From: Anaerolineae bacterium
Lineage (GTDB): Bacteria; Chloroflexota; Anaerolineae; JAFGEY01
Assembly (NCBI GenBank): GCA_016929205.1
Contig: JAFGJF010000081.1
Span: forward strand, 1 to 12,104
Direction: 5' to 3'
DNA: 12,104 nucleotides
Shown: one piece after another, positions 1-6,115 of the stretch
How positions within the stretch are numbered: the first letter of the stretch is position 1
Layout: every line of letters starts with the position of its first letter
The notes under the pieces: generated by a model
The model's database searches: none
Told to the model about the DNA's origin: nothing
Seen by the model: the letters and a program-made list of their open reading frames with translations, nothing else
Program-made: the position numbers and the translations under genes

Positions 1-1577
1 GGCACGGTGTAATAGCGCACGCCCAGGTTGAGGTGGTTAGGATCGACCCGGACGCAGGCATCGCTCAAACCCTTGAACAGCTTTTCAACCATCGTTTCGC
101 TGAACGCAGCCAGGTCGGCCTGCGCGGCGTCGTTGAGCGGGTGGTGCCATACCCCGCTCTGCACCGCGTCAAAAGTGATCCCCTCGCCCCACGCCGAGGC
201 AAGCGCATCATCATCGCCATATTCGGCGCGCAAAGCGTCGGCCAGCGCAGTACGCGTGGCGCACCGTTCGGTATTGAACAACATCCCGGCAGCCGGCGTC
301 TCGGCAGCAAAGCCCCACGTCGGTTCGTTCATCAAAAAATAGCCAATGAACGCCGGGTCGTTGGCCGTCTCGCGCAGTTGCTCGGCATAGGCCGCGGCAT
401 CTTGCTCGAAACGCGGATCGAACACGTCAGGAAAATCGCGATACACGAATGGCGTCGTGGGCCAATCCAGGCGCAGCGGGCGTACGTAGGGAAAGCCGGC
501 TTGGCGGGCGATCTGCCAGTCGGACCAGTTGGCGACGCTGTTAAAACCCGTGCGGCGCAGCTCGGCCAGGGCAATCGTCGCCCAGCGCCCATACCAATTC
601 TCGGCACCAAAGGCACGGATGAAATTGGCGGCGAGATAGTTGATCGTCGGCGTCTCGCCGGCCGTGTAAACATCCTCGTACTCTCCCTCTGGATCGGGCA
701 TCCAGGTCAGCGCCGTTTCCAGGCCATCGTAGGCCGCATGAGTATCCACGCGCACGCAGTCCATGCCCGATGACCAAAAGGCACAACCGTCGGGATCGAC
801 CAGCCACCAGCGCCCGCCACCATTGGGATGCGAGACGTCGTCGCAGCAGGTGCGGAAAAAGCCTGTGGCCGGAAAGCGCTTTTTTGTCCACCCACCCCAC
901 CGGGAATATTCTTCGGGCCAACGTTGTTCCGCAGCCGCTTCAAGCTGGTTGCGCAGCCGCTCGCTGACCTGCGCGACGTGGCGGCTTTTGGCCGGCCAGT
1001 CGTGCAGCGTGCTCTGTCCCAGTTCGTCAAGCAGCGGGCCCTGGGGCAGCACCGGATCGCTCAACCGGGGCGGCGCTTCAACCGTCGCCGTCAGCGGAGT
1101 CATGCACCAGCGCACCGGCTGCTCGTTCTTGCGCAGCACGGTCAGAGTCAACCGATCCACCCGCGCCAGATCCACACGATCGCCCGAGCACATCGGCTTG
1201 AGCCACGCCCCTTCACGGTCGTAGCGCCAGCGGTTCTGGTGGACCGCTTCCAGCGGCATCCGGATTCGGAAGGAGCACTGATTCAGCCCGGAAAAGAGCA
1301 GCCCAAAGCGCGGGCCGGCAGCCCCTTCCTGCAAGGTCAGTATAAACACGCCCAGGTATTGGCCCGCGATCAGCATGTCGGCGCACAAAGTGCCAGCACC
1401 AACCAATGTGCCAGCGGGAAAGGTGTAGACCAGCCCGTCGCCCTCGACGTGGGCCGTGTACCAGACCGCGCCGATAATCGGAGCGCCGGCAATCGGGGCC
1501 GGCCCGTCGTCACGTTCCAACTCGCCGAGAAGCGTTTCGGGCATCAATTCGAGTGGAAATGTGTCAAACTTGGTCAT
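1..1577 (-). CDS. Agarase/beta-galactosidase-like glycoside hydrolase (clan GH-A), C-terminus cut by window edge
   Basis: Translating the minus strand from ATG at 1577 gives 525 codons without a stop, so the gene continues past base 1. Residues about 1-170 look like a beta-sandwich (carbohydrate-binding-like) region, followed by a barrel-like part. Landmarks are WWLVDPDG (257-264) leading to FWSSGMD, then NSVANWSDW (346-354), and YFLMNEPTWG around residues 413-422. In clan GH-A enzymes the Glu of such an Asn-Glu-Pro motif, here E418, is the acid/base catalyst; the nucleophile would lie beyond the edge. The layout recalls GH50 agarases and GH42-like enzymes (family knowledge); the true substrate is unknown. 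There is no signal peptide, so a cytoplasmic enzyme acting on imported oligosaccharides is inferred. The start lies in the stop codon of the upstream GNAT gene (ATGA, 1574-1577), implying coupled translation. Long plus-strand open frames opposite it are shadows. Confidence 0.85.
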   Translation of the reverse strand, partial: MTKFDTFPLELMPETLLGELERDDGPAPIAGAPIIGAVWYTAHVEGDGLVYTFPAGTLVGAGTLCADMLIAGQYLGVFILTLQEGAAGPRFGLLFSGLNQCSFRIRMPLEAVHQNRWRYDREGAWLKPMCSGDRVDLARVDRLTLTVLRKNEQPVRWCMTPLTATVEAPPRLSDPVLPQGPLLDELGQSTLHDWPAKSRHVAQVSERLRNQLEAAAEQRWPEEYSRWGGWTKKRFPATGFFRTCCDDVSHPNGGGRWWLVDPDGCAFWSSGMDCVRVDTHAAYDGLETALTWMPDPEGEYEDVYTAGETPTINYLAANFIRAFGAENWYGRWATIALAELRRTGFNSVANWSDWQIARQAGFPYVRPLRLDWPTTPFVYRDFPDVFDPRFEQDAAAYAEQLRETANDPAFIGYFLMNEPTWGFAAETPAAGMLFNTERCATRTALADALRAEYGDDDALASAWGEGITFDAVQSGVWHHPLNDAAQADLAAFSETMVEKLFKGLSDACVRVDPNHLNLGVRYYTV

Positions 1578-2038
1578 TCAGCGTTTTTGCCTCGTTTCTC
1601 TAAAAAGATGAGCGACACGTGGTCCGAGATCGCTTGCTCACGAAAGGGCACGTACCCCAGTTTGTGATACAGGTACAGATTCTTGGCGCTTTTGCTGCCG
1701 GTGAACAGCTCAAACCGCGCCGCACGATCGAAAACGGCCTCGATCTCCCGCAGCAAGCGCGTGCCCAGGCCGAGGTTCTGGCTATCGGGGTGCACGATCA
1801 ACTTGCCGACGTAACAGGTGCCATCCTGCTCGTAGCCGCGCACCGAGCCGACGATGCGCCCGCCGTCCACGATCTTGATCACGATCTGCCCGGCGAAATC
1901 GGCCAGCGTCTCCTCCAGCGTTTGCACCAACGGCGGGATGGTATCATCGTTATAAATCGCCGCCTCGCTCTGATAGGCCAGCTTTTGCAGGGCGAGGATT
2001 TCGGCTGCGTCCTGGGTCGCCGCTCGCTCGATTTGCAT
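1574..2038 (-). CDS. GNAT family N-acetyltransferase (154 aa)
   Basis: A typical single-domain GNAT enzyme that would transfer an acetyl group from acetyl-CoA to an unknown amine. Strand beta4 (CYVGKLIVHP, about 75-84) runs into the acetyl-CoA pyrophosphate loop QNLGLGTRLL (87-96), the Q/R-x-x-G-x-G/A motif A. The usual C-terminal part SAKNLYLYHKLGYV (117-130) follows. Length is normal for the family. The ATG at 2038 is preceded by a GAGGGAG ribosome binding site seven or eight bases upstream. The stop codon overlaps the start of the glycoside hydrolase by the ATGA arrangement, and only 36 bases separate it from the upstream membrane-protein gene, so it sits inside an operon. The substrate cannot be read from the sequence; the link to the hydrolase makes an amino sugar or a related small molecule possible, but that is inference. 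Confidence 0.88.
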   Translation of the reverse strand: MQIERAATQDAAEILALQKLAYQSEAAIYNDDTIPPLVQTLEETLADFAGQIVIKIVDGGRIVGSVRGYEQDGTCYVGKLIVHPDSQNLGLGTRLLREIEAVFDRAARFELFTGSKSAKNLYLYHKLGYVPFREQAISDHVSLIFLEKRGKNAE

Positions 2039-2074
2039 CTAGTCTCCCTCGCGGATGTGTTAACCTATTCTGAG

Positions 2075-2791
2075 TCACAATCGTTGTGGCTCGGAAATCT
2101 CATCCGGGTCCTCTTTTATCTCCGGCCGGTCCTCTCGCCGCCGCGCAAACCACACGATGGCGGCAATCATCAACACGTCGGACAGAAACCAAAAGAGGGT
2201 CGCCCAATTCGAACTATCATCCACCGAGGCCATCCGCACACAAAACTGGATCCCGTTGGCACCACCATAGGACAGCGCAGACAAAAACAACAGGAATAGT
2301 GAACGCCGCCACGGCTCGGTGGACATCTCGCGCCAGCGCGCCGACAACATATAGATCAGGCCCAAGTCGAACACGGGGTACATGGCTACACCCAGCACCT
2401 GGTCCCAGTCGCGTTTGACGAACACAAACTCGGTACGATAGATGCACACCCAGACGCCCAGCGCCGTCAAGACGATCACGCCGCCCACCTCCAGCAGCTT
2501 TTGTCGAGGCCAGGGAGCCGGGTACAGCAGAAACGCGATGCCAAAACAGACGTAACGGGCCACGAACAACAGATCGACCCACGACAGCGGGGGCAGCACC
2601 GTCCCTGTGGCCATGTCGTGGACGATCCAGACCACGTTGCCGGCAACGTTAGCGGTCAGCCCAGCCGCCAGCCAGCCCCAGAAACCACGAAACTCGGAGG
2701 CGCGCCAGGCCATCCACCACAATCCGCCGGCAAGCAGGAGGGTAACCAGGAACGGCACGGCAAACAGGATCTCTTCCAGGTATGCGTCCAT
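2075..2791 (-). CDS. Seven-helix integral membrane protein of unknown function (238 aa)
   Basis: I do not recognise a named family. Seven hydrophobic segments are visible at about residues 8-29, 37-57, 71-91, 99-118, 131-151, 163-182 and 195-215. A short acidic and basic C-terminal tail of about 23 residues follows (RRRE then Glu/Asp-rich), which by the positive-inside rule would be cytoplasmic, putting the N-terminus outside. The spacing of aromatic residues in NVVWIVHD (52-59) and WVDLLFVARY (71-80) recalls the seven-helix sensor modules that precede GGDEF or kinase domains in other bacteria, but no catalytic domain follows here. The start is secure: GGAGGTGAT lies just upstream of the ATG at 2791. 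It lies 118 bases after the LexA-type regulator gene and 36 bases before a GNAT gene, and is probably cotranscribed with both. A stand-alone sensor or a small transporter-like protein are both possible. Confidence 0.8.
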   Translation of the reverse strand: MDAYLEEILFAVPFLVTLLLAGGLWWMAWRASEFRGFWGWLAAGLTANVAGNVVWIVHDMATGTVLPPLSWVDLLFVARYVCFGIAFLLYPAPWPRQKLLEVGGVIVLTALGVWVCIYRTEFVFVKRDWDQVLGVAMYPVFDLGLIYMLSARWREMSTEPWRRSLFLLFLSALSYGGANGIQFCVRMASVDDSSNWATLFWFLSDVLMIAAIVWFARRREDRPEIKEDPDEISEPQRL

Positions 2792-2909
2792 CGTTGTATC
2801 ACCTCCATAACGTTTTCATCTCGGTTGTGGACAGGAACGCGTCTTGACGATGCCCACCAGACCGATCAACTACGGCGACGTGTTGTGATATCAAACCTCG
2901 CTCACAGAA

Positions 2910-3146
2910 TCATTCCAGCGGAGGTAGCTGCTCTGGCGGGATCAACACCTTGATCGTGCGTGGCTGTCCTGGAATGCGACTGATAAATCCCCGTTCTTCG
3001 AGCCTCAAGATCATTTGATGAACAGACGGCGGCGCCACCCCAAAATAATGTTGTATGTCAAGCTCTGCCGGCGGCTGACGGTGGATCTTGGTGTAATGAT
3101 AGATAAAGGCAAGGTATTGCCCTTGCTTCTTGGTATATTCGATCAT
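2910..3146 (-). CDS. LexA-type winged-helix DNA-binding protein without protease domain (78 aa)
   Basis: The whole protein matches the N-terminal DNA-binding domain of LexA: TKKQGQYLAFIYHY (5-18), the PPAELDIQHYFGV helix (25-37), recognition helix PPSVHQMILRLEERG (39-53) and the wing FISRIPGQPRTIKVL (54-68). The S24-type autocleavage domain of LexA is absent, so RecA-triggered self-cleavage is not expected; it is a DNA-binding domain alone, a form found as small MarR/LexA-like regulators in various bacteria. Longer forms starting at TTG 3164 or ATG 3161 are possible, but the ATG at 3146 has AGGAG six bases upstream, so I chose it. A strong promoter lies at 3186-3214. As first gene of a run that includes the membrane protein, a GNAT and the hydrolase, it may regulate that operon; this is inference. 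Confidence 0.85.
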   Translation of the reverse strand: MIEYTKKQGQYLAFIYHYTKIHRQPPAELDIQHYFGVAPPSVHQMILRLEERGFISRIPGQPRTIKVLIPPEQLPPLE

Positions 3147-3152
3147 CTTGCG

Positions 3153-3157
3153 CTCCT
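3153..3157 (-). promoter_or_regulatory. Ribosome binding site deciding the start of the LexA-type gene
   Basis: On the minus strand AGGAG is followed by the six-base spacer CGCAAG and the ATG at 3146. The upstream candidates TTG 3164 and ATG 3161 have no comparable site, and ATG 3161 would place this motif inside the coding sequence. Confidence 0.7.
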
Positions 3158-3185
3158 GCATCAACTAAGCTGGGCATCTTGACAC

Positions 3186-3214
3186 ATTGTACTGCCATTC
3201 AAAATTCCTGGCAA
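3186..3214 (-). promoter_or_regulatory. Sigma70-type promoter for the LexA-type regulator operon
   Basis: Read on the minus strand: TTGCCA (3214-3209), 17 bases, TACAAT (3191-3186), differing from consensus by one base in each hexamer. Transcription would begin near 3179, leaving a leader of about 33 bases before the ATG at 3146. It lies directly downstream of the stop codon of the 3702-3229 GNAT gene, so the two are probably separate transcription units. Confidence 0.7.
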
Positions 3215-3228
3215 CATATGCCCGGACC

Positions 3229-3702
3229 TCAACCCAACCGCTTTTCCATAAAGATGCTCAGCGGGTCTTCCCTGTACGCGCCGAATGGTCCGATCCGCCT
3301 ATAGCCCAACTGGTCGTACAGCCGCAGCGCCGCCTCCTGGTGGATCCCGGTCTCCAACCGGGTCACGTCGATGCCCTGGGTGATCATATCCGCTTCGAGA
3401 GCAGCCATCACCGCCTTGGCGATCCCCAGCCCTCGAGAGGACGGCGAGACGTACAGACGCTTGATCTCGCCATATGCCCCCTTCCCTATCACCTTGACCG
3501 CGCCGCACCCCACTGCCTGCCCATCATGGTAAGCCACGACAAAGGTGACGTTGGGCGAGGCCAGCTCTGCAATGCCGTCCAGGTGATTGCTCTCGGGTGG
3601 ATACAAAGAGGATTGATACGCGTCCAGTTCCGCGATCAGCCTTTGCGCGTCCTCGACGGTCGGATTCACCTTTTGGATTTGTAGGTCCGACCCTATACTC
3701 AT
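3229..3702 (-). CDS. GNAT family N-acetyltransferase of the SPLSxFMEK subgroup (157 aa)
   Basis: A single GNAT domain. Visible marks: SSLYPPESNHLD (31-42), VAYHDGQAVGCGAVK (56-70), YGEIKRLYVSP (77-87) forming beta4, acetyl-CoA loop SSRGLGIAKAV (88-98), LETGI (116-120), AALRLYDQLGY (124-134) and the C-terminal DPLSIFMEKRL (146-156). This set of motifs defines a well-populated bacterial GNAT subgroup whose substrates are mostly unknown. The open frame extends 66 codons further upstream to 3900, but that part overlaps the VanZ-like gene in another frame and has no GNAT character, so I place the start at ATG 3702. No strong ribosome binding site precedes it. The upstream VanZ-like gene ends 53 bases away, so joint transcription is likely. 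Confidence 0.85.
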   Translation of the reverse strand: MSIGSDLQIQKVNPTVEDAQRLIAELDAYQSSLYPPESNHLDGIAELASPNVTFVVAYHDGQAVGCGAVKVIGKGAYGEIKRLYVSPSSRGLGIAKAVMAALEADMITQGIDVTRLETGIHQEAALRLYDQLGYRRIGPFGAYREDPLSIFMEKRLG

Positions 3703-3755
3703 CTGACTTGTTTCAACTCGTTTTTCGAAAACGTATCCCTGTCCGCATACGCGTC

Positions 3756-4124
3756 CTACCACTTGAGACGCAATCTGGCCCAGTCGAACAAAGCACGACC
3801 CCAGAGACGAAACCCCACAGCGCCGGCAAGCACACCCAACGTATTGGCCAGTTCGTCGAGCCATGACATCTCGCGCCCGGGGATAAACGACTGCCCCCAT
3901 TCCAAGAGGGCCCCCAGCCCAATTGCCCCGGCGAAGGCGGCAAGCCGGGCCGGCCAGGTGTCGAAGCTGAGCATGGCCAGGATGGCCATCCCGGCATAGG
4001 CGATAAAATGGCCGACCTTGTCAATCGGTAAGGTTGAGGGCTCACCATTGCTTGGCAGAAAAGAGACCACGATCACCAGCAGCACGTAGACCAACAGGAA
4101 AAGACGTATTCTATTCGGATTCAA
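3756..4124 (-). CDS. VanZ-like family membrane protein (122 aa)
   Basis: Four hydrophobic segments (about 7-24, 37-53, 60-76 and 92-109) carry the VanZ signature: DKVGHFIAY (35-43) in the second, EWGQSFIPGREMSWLDELANTLG spread over residues 75-97, with E75, Q78, R84, D90 and N94 in the expected places. VanZ itself raises teicoplanin resistance in the vanA cluster; most genomic homologues like this one, short and stand-alone, have unknown roles in the envelope, and resistance should not be assumed. The frame opens with TTG at 4124, preceded by GAGAGG about ten bases upstream; no ATG or GTG is available before the first membrane segment, so TTG is the likely start. It is followed by the GNAT gene at 3702. 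Confidence 0.85.
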   Translation of the reverse strand: MNPNRIRLFLLVYVLLVIVVSFLPSNGEPSTLPIDKVGHFIAYAGMAILAMLSFDTWPARLAAFAGAIGLGALLEWGQSFIPGREMSWLDELANTLGVLAGAVGFRLWGRALFDWARLRLKW

Positions 4125-4186
4125 AATTGTTTTTCCTCTCCAAAGATAGGTGCGTTCTCATATTTCGTACACTATCAAAAGTTTCC

Positions 4187-4984
4187 CTAACGCTCTGATA
4201 ACATCCGCAGAAAGAGACGTTCAATGTCCAGAACCAGGCCGGGATCATCTCGGCCCAAAAACGCGATCAAGCGCGCCCCACCCTCATAAAACACCACCCG
4301 GTCAAAAGGTTCTTGCTGCCCACCGTGATTTTCCTCCACGCCCAGTCGCACCCGGATCTGATTCTCGATCCAGCGCGCGAACCCCTCTTTCCACTCTTGC
4401 CAGGTCAGATACTCACGATCGCCCTCATCCAGGCACTGCTTGAGCGCAGCTCGCCTCTCCAGCACCATGCCGTGCATCTCGACATGGGTTGCGTTCAAAA
4501 ACGATCGATATGCCTTGACGAACCCGGGATCGGTGTATGGAAAAGGATAGTTTATCTCCCACATATAATCATTCGCCGCCTGCGCCTTGCGGGCAATCGT
4601 GAGCGTCTGCTTGAGCCTGGGCTCGCACGTCTGCCACTGGTAACAATGCACGAACTCGTGCAAAATAGTCGCATAGCCGGCAAGCGAGTCAAAGACGTCG
4701 CCCGTCACCACACAGGCAGACCTGTCGTCGTAGCAGTCAAGCGGAAAAGCCGCTCTGACGCCGGCAGGAACGGGCATCGGCACCGGGGCTTGTTTGATCG
4801 GGATGTACTGCCGGCGCGACGGATCCACGTCAAAGACAAAGAACTGGTCGTTTTCTACCAGGGCCACGGGAAACGACTGTCGTAACAGAGGGTGCACGTC
4901 TTTGACCGTGCTCTGAATCCCACACAGCTTTTCAAGCGAACGCGCATACCGGGCTGCCATCTCGTTCAGTATGACTTTGACCAC
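4187..4984 (-). CDS. Putative zinc metallopeptidase-like protein with HEFVH motif (265 aa)
   Basis: The protein has one clear motif, ATILHEFVHCYQWQ, in which H109, E110 and H113 form the HExxH zinc site. A third ligand could be a Glu in the helix EGFARWIENQ (200-209: E200 or E207), as in gluzincin-type peptidases; H171 in EMHGM is another option. No signal peptide or membrane segment is present, so it is probably cytoplasmic. Five or six cysteines (C21, C84, C91, C114, C120, C184) are scattered through it. The rest does not match a family that I can name, so peptidase activity is inferred from the motif alone. The start is GTG 4984: a TAG lies two codons upstream and GGAG precedes it by six bases. 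A candidate promoter lies at 5065-5092, and the VanZ-like gene follows 62 bases downstream. Confidence 0.7.
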   Translation of the reverse strand: MVKVILNEMAARYARSLEKLCGIQSTVKDVHPLLRQSFPVALVENDQFFVFDVDPSRRQYIPIKQAPVPMPVPAGVRAAFPLDCYDDRSACVVTGDVFDSLAGYATILHEFVHCYQWQTCEPRLKQTLTIARKAQAANDYMWEINYPFPYTDPGFVKAYRSFLNATHVEMHGMVLERRAALKQCLDEGDREYLTWQEWKEGFARWIENQIRVRLGVEENHGGQQEPFDRVVFYEGGARLIAFLGRDDPGLVLDIERLFLRMLSER

Positions 4985-5294
4985 ACACTACTCCACGACC
5001 ACACATAACCTTGCTTGGTGATTTGGTCACAATGGCTGGCACTCTATATCCACCGGTGCCCCTTGTCATAGCCCCGATCGTAAAACCGTCAACAAAGCGC
5101 ACCTGACATACGAACGTGTGCCAACAAACGCTCGCGGTTTGCCCGCACGCACGGAATCCAGCGCGTCAATAAAATACCACTGCCTCCACAACGTACGAGC
5201 GCATCGCGCATTTTTCTGACTTGAGCAGCATCCGCTCGCGATTTCTCTTTGAACGCCTCAAATTGTTTTCCTGTTTCATCACACTTGGCAGACC
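4985..5294. other. Intergenic stretch of 310 bases, possibly with a decayed coding remnant
   Basis: No intact gene is visible between the PIN toxin stop and the HEFVH gene start. On the minus strand, from about 5295 down to about 5083, one frame stays open and reads sensibly for about 40 residues (for example CDETGKQFEAFKEKS and RKMRDALVRCGG), but it has no start codon near its beginning and overlaps the toxin stop. A second frame starts at an ATG and gives only 37 Arg/Lys-rich residues. Either could be the remains of a gene; neither is called as a CDS. The remaining part, up to 4985, carries the candidate promoter of the downstream gene. Confidence 0.35.
5065..5092 (-). promoter_or_regulatory. 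Candidate promoter for the HEFVH protein gene
   Basis: Minus strand TTGACG (5092-5087), 16 bases, TATGAC (5070-5065). The -35 is good and the -10 is only fair. The implied leader to GTG 4984 is about 75 bases. An inverted pair GGCAC/GTGCC and the palindrome CACCGGTG lie in this leader. Confidence 0.4.
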
Positions 5295-5669
5295 TTATCT
5301 TTTTTCAACGTATTGCACGCTATCGATGCCCTTGAAATCTGCATCTTGAGTCCACAAAGTCGCATTGTATGCCCACGCTGTTGCCAATATGACACTATCG
5401 GCCAATGGTAACCTAAAATCGGTCGAAAGCTTGGCGGCGTTTAGAGCCATCGTTGGATCAAGCACCACCACCATTCCTTGCTGCATAACCGCAGCCGCTT
5501 GAAGCGCAGCATCCTCATCTCGCTGTTGTAGGACACATTTGAACACCTCATAAATGCTGATTGTTGGCACGACCAGTTCGCCGGCATTTTCAACTGCCTG
5601 TGCAAAAAAATCCGCGTTCGGGCCATCAGCCAAGTATTCTAGCCATCCGCAAGAATCAACGACGTTCAT
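5295..5669 (-). CDS. vapC: PIN-domain toxin ribonuclease, VapC type (124 aa)
   Basis: A single PIN domain with the acidic metal-binding residues in canonical places: D5 in VVDSCGWLEYL, E41 in SIYEVFK, D91 in LPLADSVILATA and D109/D111 in LWTQDADF. VapC toxins cleave RNA (often initiator tRNA or rRNA loops) with Mg2+ until bound by their antitoxin; the target here cannot be told. Length is normal for the family. The start codon overlaps the stop of the AbrB-type antitoxin gene (ATGA, 5666-5669), the usual translational coupling of such pairs. Base composition is visibly more AT-rich than in flanking genes, which fits recent acquisition. All catalytic residues seem present, so it should be active. 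Confidence 0.9.
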   Translation of the reverse strand: MNVVDSCGWLEYLADGPNADFFAQAVENAGELVVPTISIYEVFKCVLQQRDEDAALQAAAVMQQGMVVVLDPTMALNAAKLSTDFRLPLADSVILATAWAYNATLWTQDADFKGIDSVQYVEKR

Positions 5670-5872
5670 AGCCTATCTGGCTCCCGCACCACAGTTGTGT
5701 CGATCCCTTTGAGAAATCCTCGCATCTCTTGTACCGATCGCAGCGGAATGAGCTCGATGCGATTTCCGTAATGGATAACTTGGACCTTTTGCCCCGGACG
5801 AATGCCAAGGGAGTCACGAACGGATCGCGGGATCACAACCTGATACTTGGGGGACACTGTGACTGTTTCCAT
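5666..5872 (-). CDS. vapB: AbrB/MazE/SpoVT-fold antitoxin, VapB type (68 aa)
   Basis: The N-terminal half is a swapped-hairpin AbrB domain: VTVSPKYQVVIPRSVRDSLGIRPGQKVQV (residues about 4-32 in all) with the conserved VIP and LGIRPGQ elements, a dimeric DNA-binding fold. The C-terminal part (about 45-68, RSVQEMRGFLKGIDTT) would wrap the toxin. The frame continues upstream to 5941, but AGGAGG four bases before the ATG at 5872 and the promoter inside the extension decide the shorter start. It is followed by vapC with an ATGA overlap. Such antitoxins normally repress their own promoter together with the toxin. Confidence 0.9.
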   Translation of the reverse strand: METVTVSPKYQVVIPRSVRDSLGIRPGQKVQVIHYGNRIELIPLRSVQEMRGFLKGIDTTVVREPDRL

Positions 5873-5897
5873 ACGACCTCCTAATCGATACTGCTTT

Positions 5898-5906
5898 GGT
5901 ATTACC
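5898..5906. promoter_or_regulatory. Small palindrome, possible VapB operator
   Basis: GGTATTACC reads as an inverted repeat around a central T. It lies between the -10 hexamer (5913-5918) and the vapB ribosome binding site, at the expected transcription start, where an autorepressor would act. A second element, the direct repeat GAATGT (5947-5952 and 5956-5961) enclosed by CCGAA/TTCGG, lies just upstream of the -35. Operator function is inference. Confidence 0.35.
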
Positions 5907-5912
5907 GATTCG

Positions 5913-5941
5913 ATTCTATCATATTTCCAAGATACGGTCAA
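5913..5941 (-). promoter_or_regulatory. Near-consensus sigma70 promoter of vapBC
   Basis: Minus strand TTGACC (5941-5936), exactly 17 bases, TAGAAT (5918-5913), followed by a leader of about 35 bases to the ATG at 5872. It matches ten of twelve consensus positions. Confidence 0.75.
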
Positions 5942-6052
5942 TCACCGAATGTCGAGAATGTTCGGTTGGTGCCCAAGTGTCCCCGAGACGGAGACTAGAG
6001 CGCTTACCTCAAAGAACAAACACTCTTGTGCCGAAAAAGTGCCCCCAATAAC

Positions 6053-6099
6053 ACAAAAACAGGACGGCCCCGGTGATGCCCTACCAGAACCGTCCTGTT
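6053..6099 (-). terminator. Rho-independent terminator of the GNAT-fusion gene
   Basis: Perfect ten-base arms AACAGGACGG (6058-6067) and CCGTCCTGTT (6090-6099) enclose 22 bases. On the minus strand the stem is followed at once by a T run (6059-6055). It lies 17 bases after the stop codon of the 9364-6116 gene and so ends that transcript before the vapBC promoter. Confidence 0.8.
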
Positions 6100-6115
6100 A
6101 TCAGGGCAAATGCCA

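Noticed and set aside
33..1667. Plus-strand open frames of 246 and 279 codons (33-773 and 828-1667).
   Set aside because: They lie opposite the glycoside hydrolase, whose minus-strand frame stays open for 525 codons and has conserved motifs. The plus frames have no promoter, ribosome binding site or family likeness.
3703..3900. N-terminal extension of the second GNAT gene by 66 codons.
   Set aside because: It overlaps the VanZ-like gene in another frame and contains Arg/Cys/Gly-rich sequence unlike a GNAT N-terminus.
3756..4124. Glycopeptide resistance gene.
   Set aside because: Only the VanZ fold is present; no vanH, vanA, vanX or two-component regulator is nearby, and most VanZ-like proteins are not linked to resistance.
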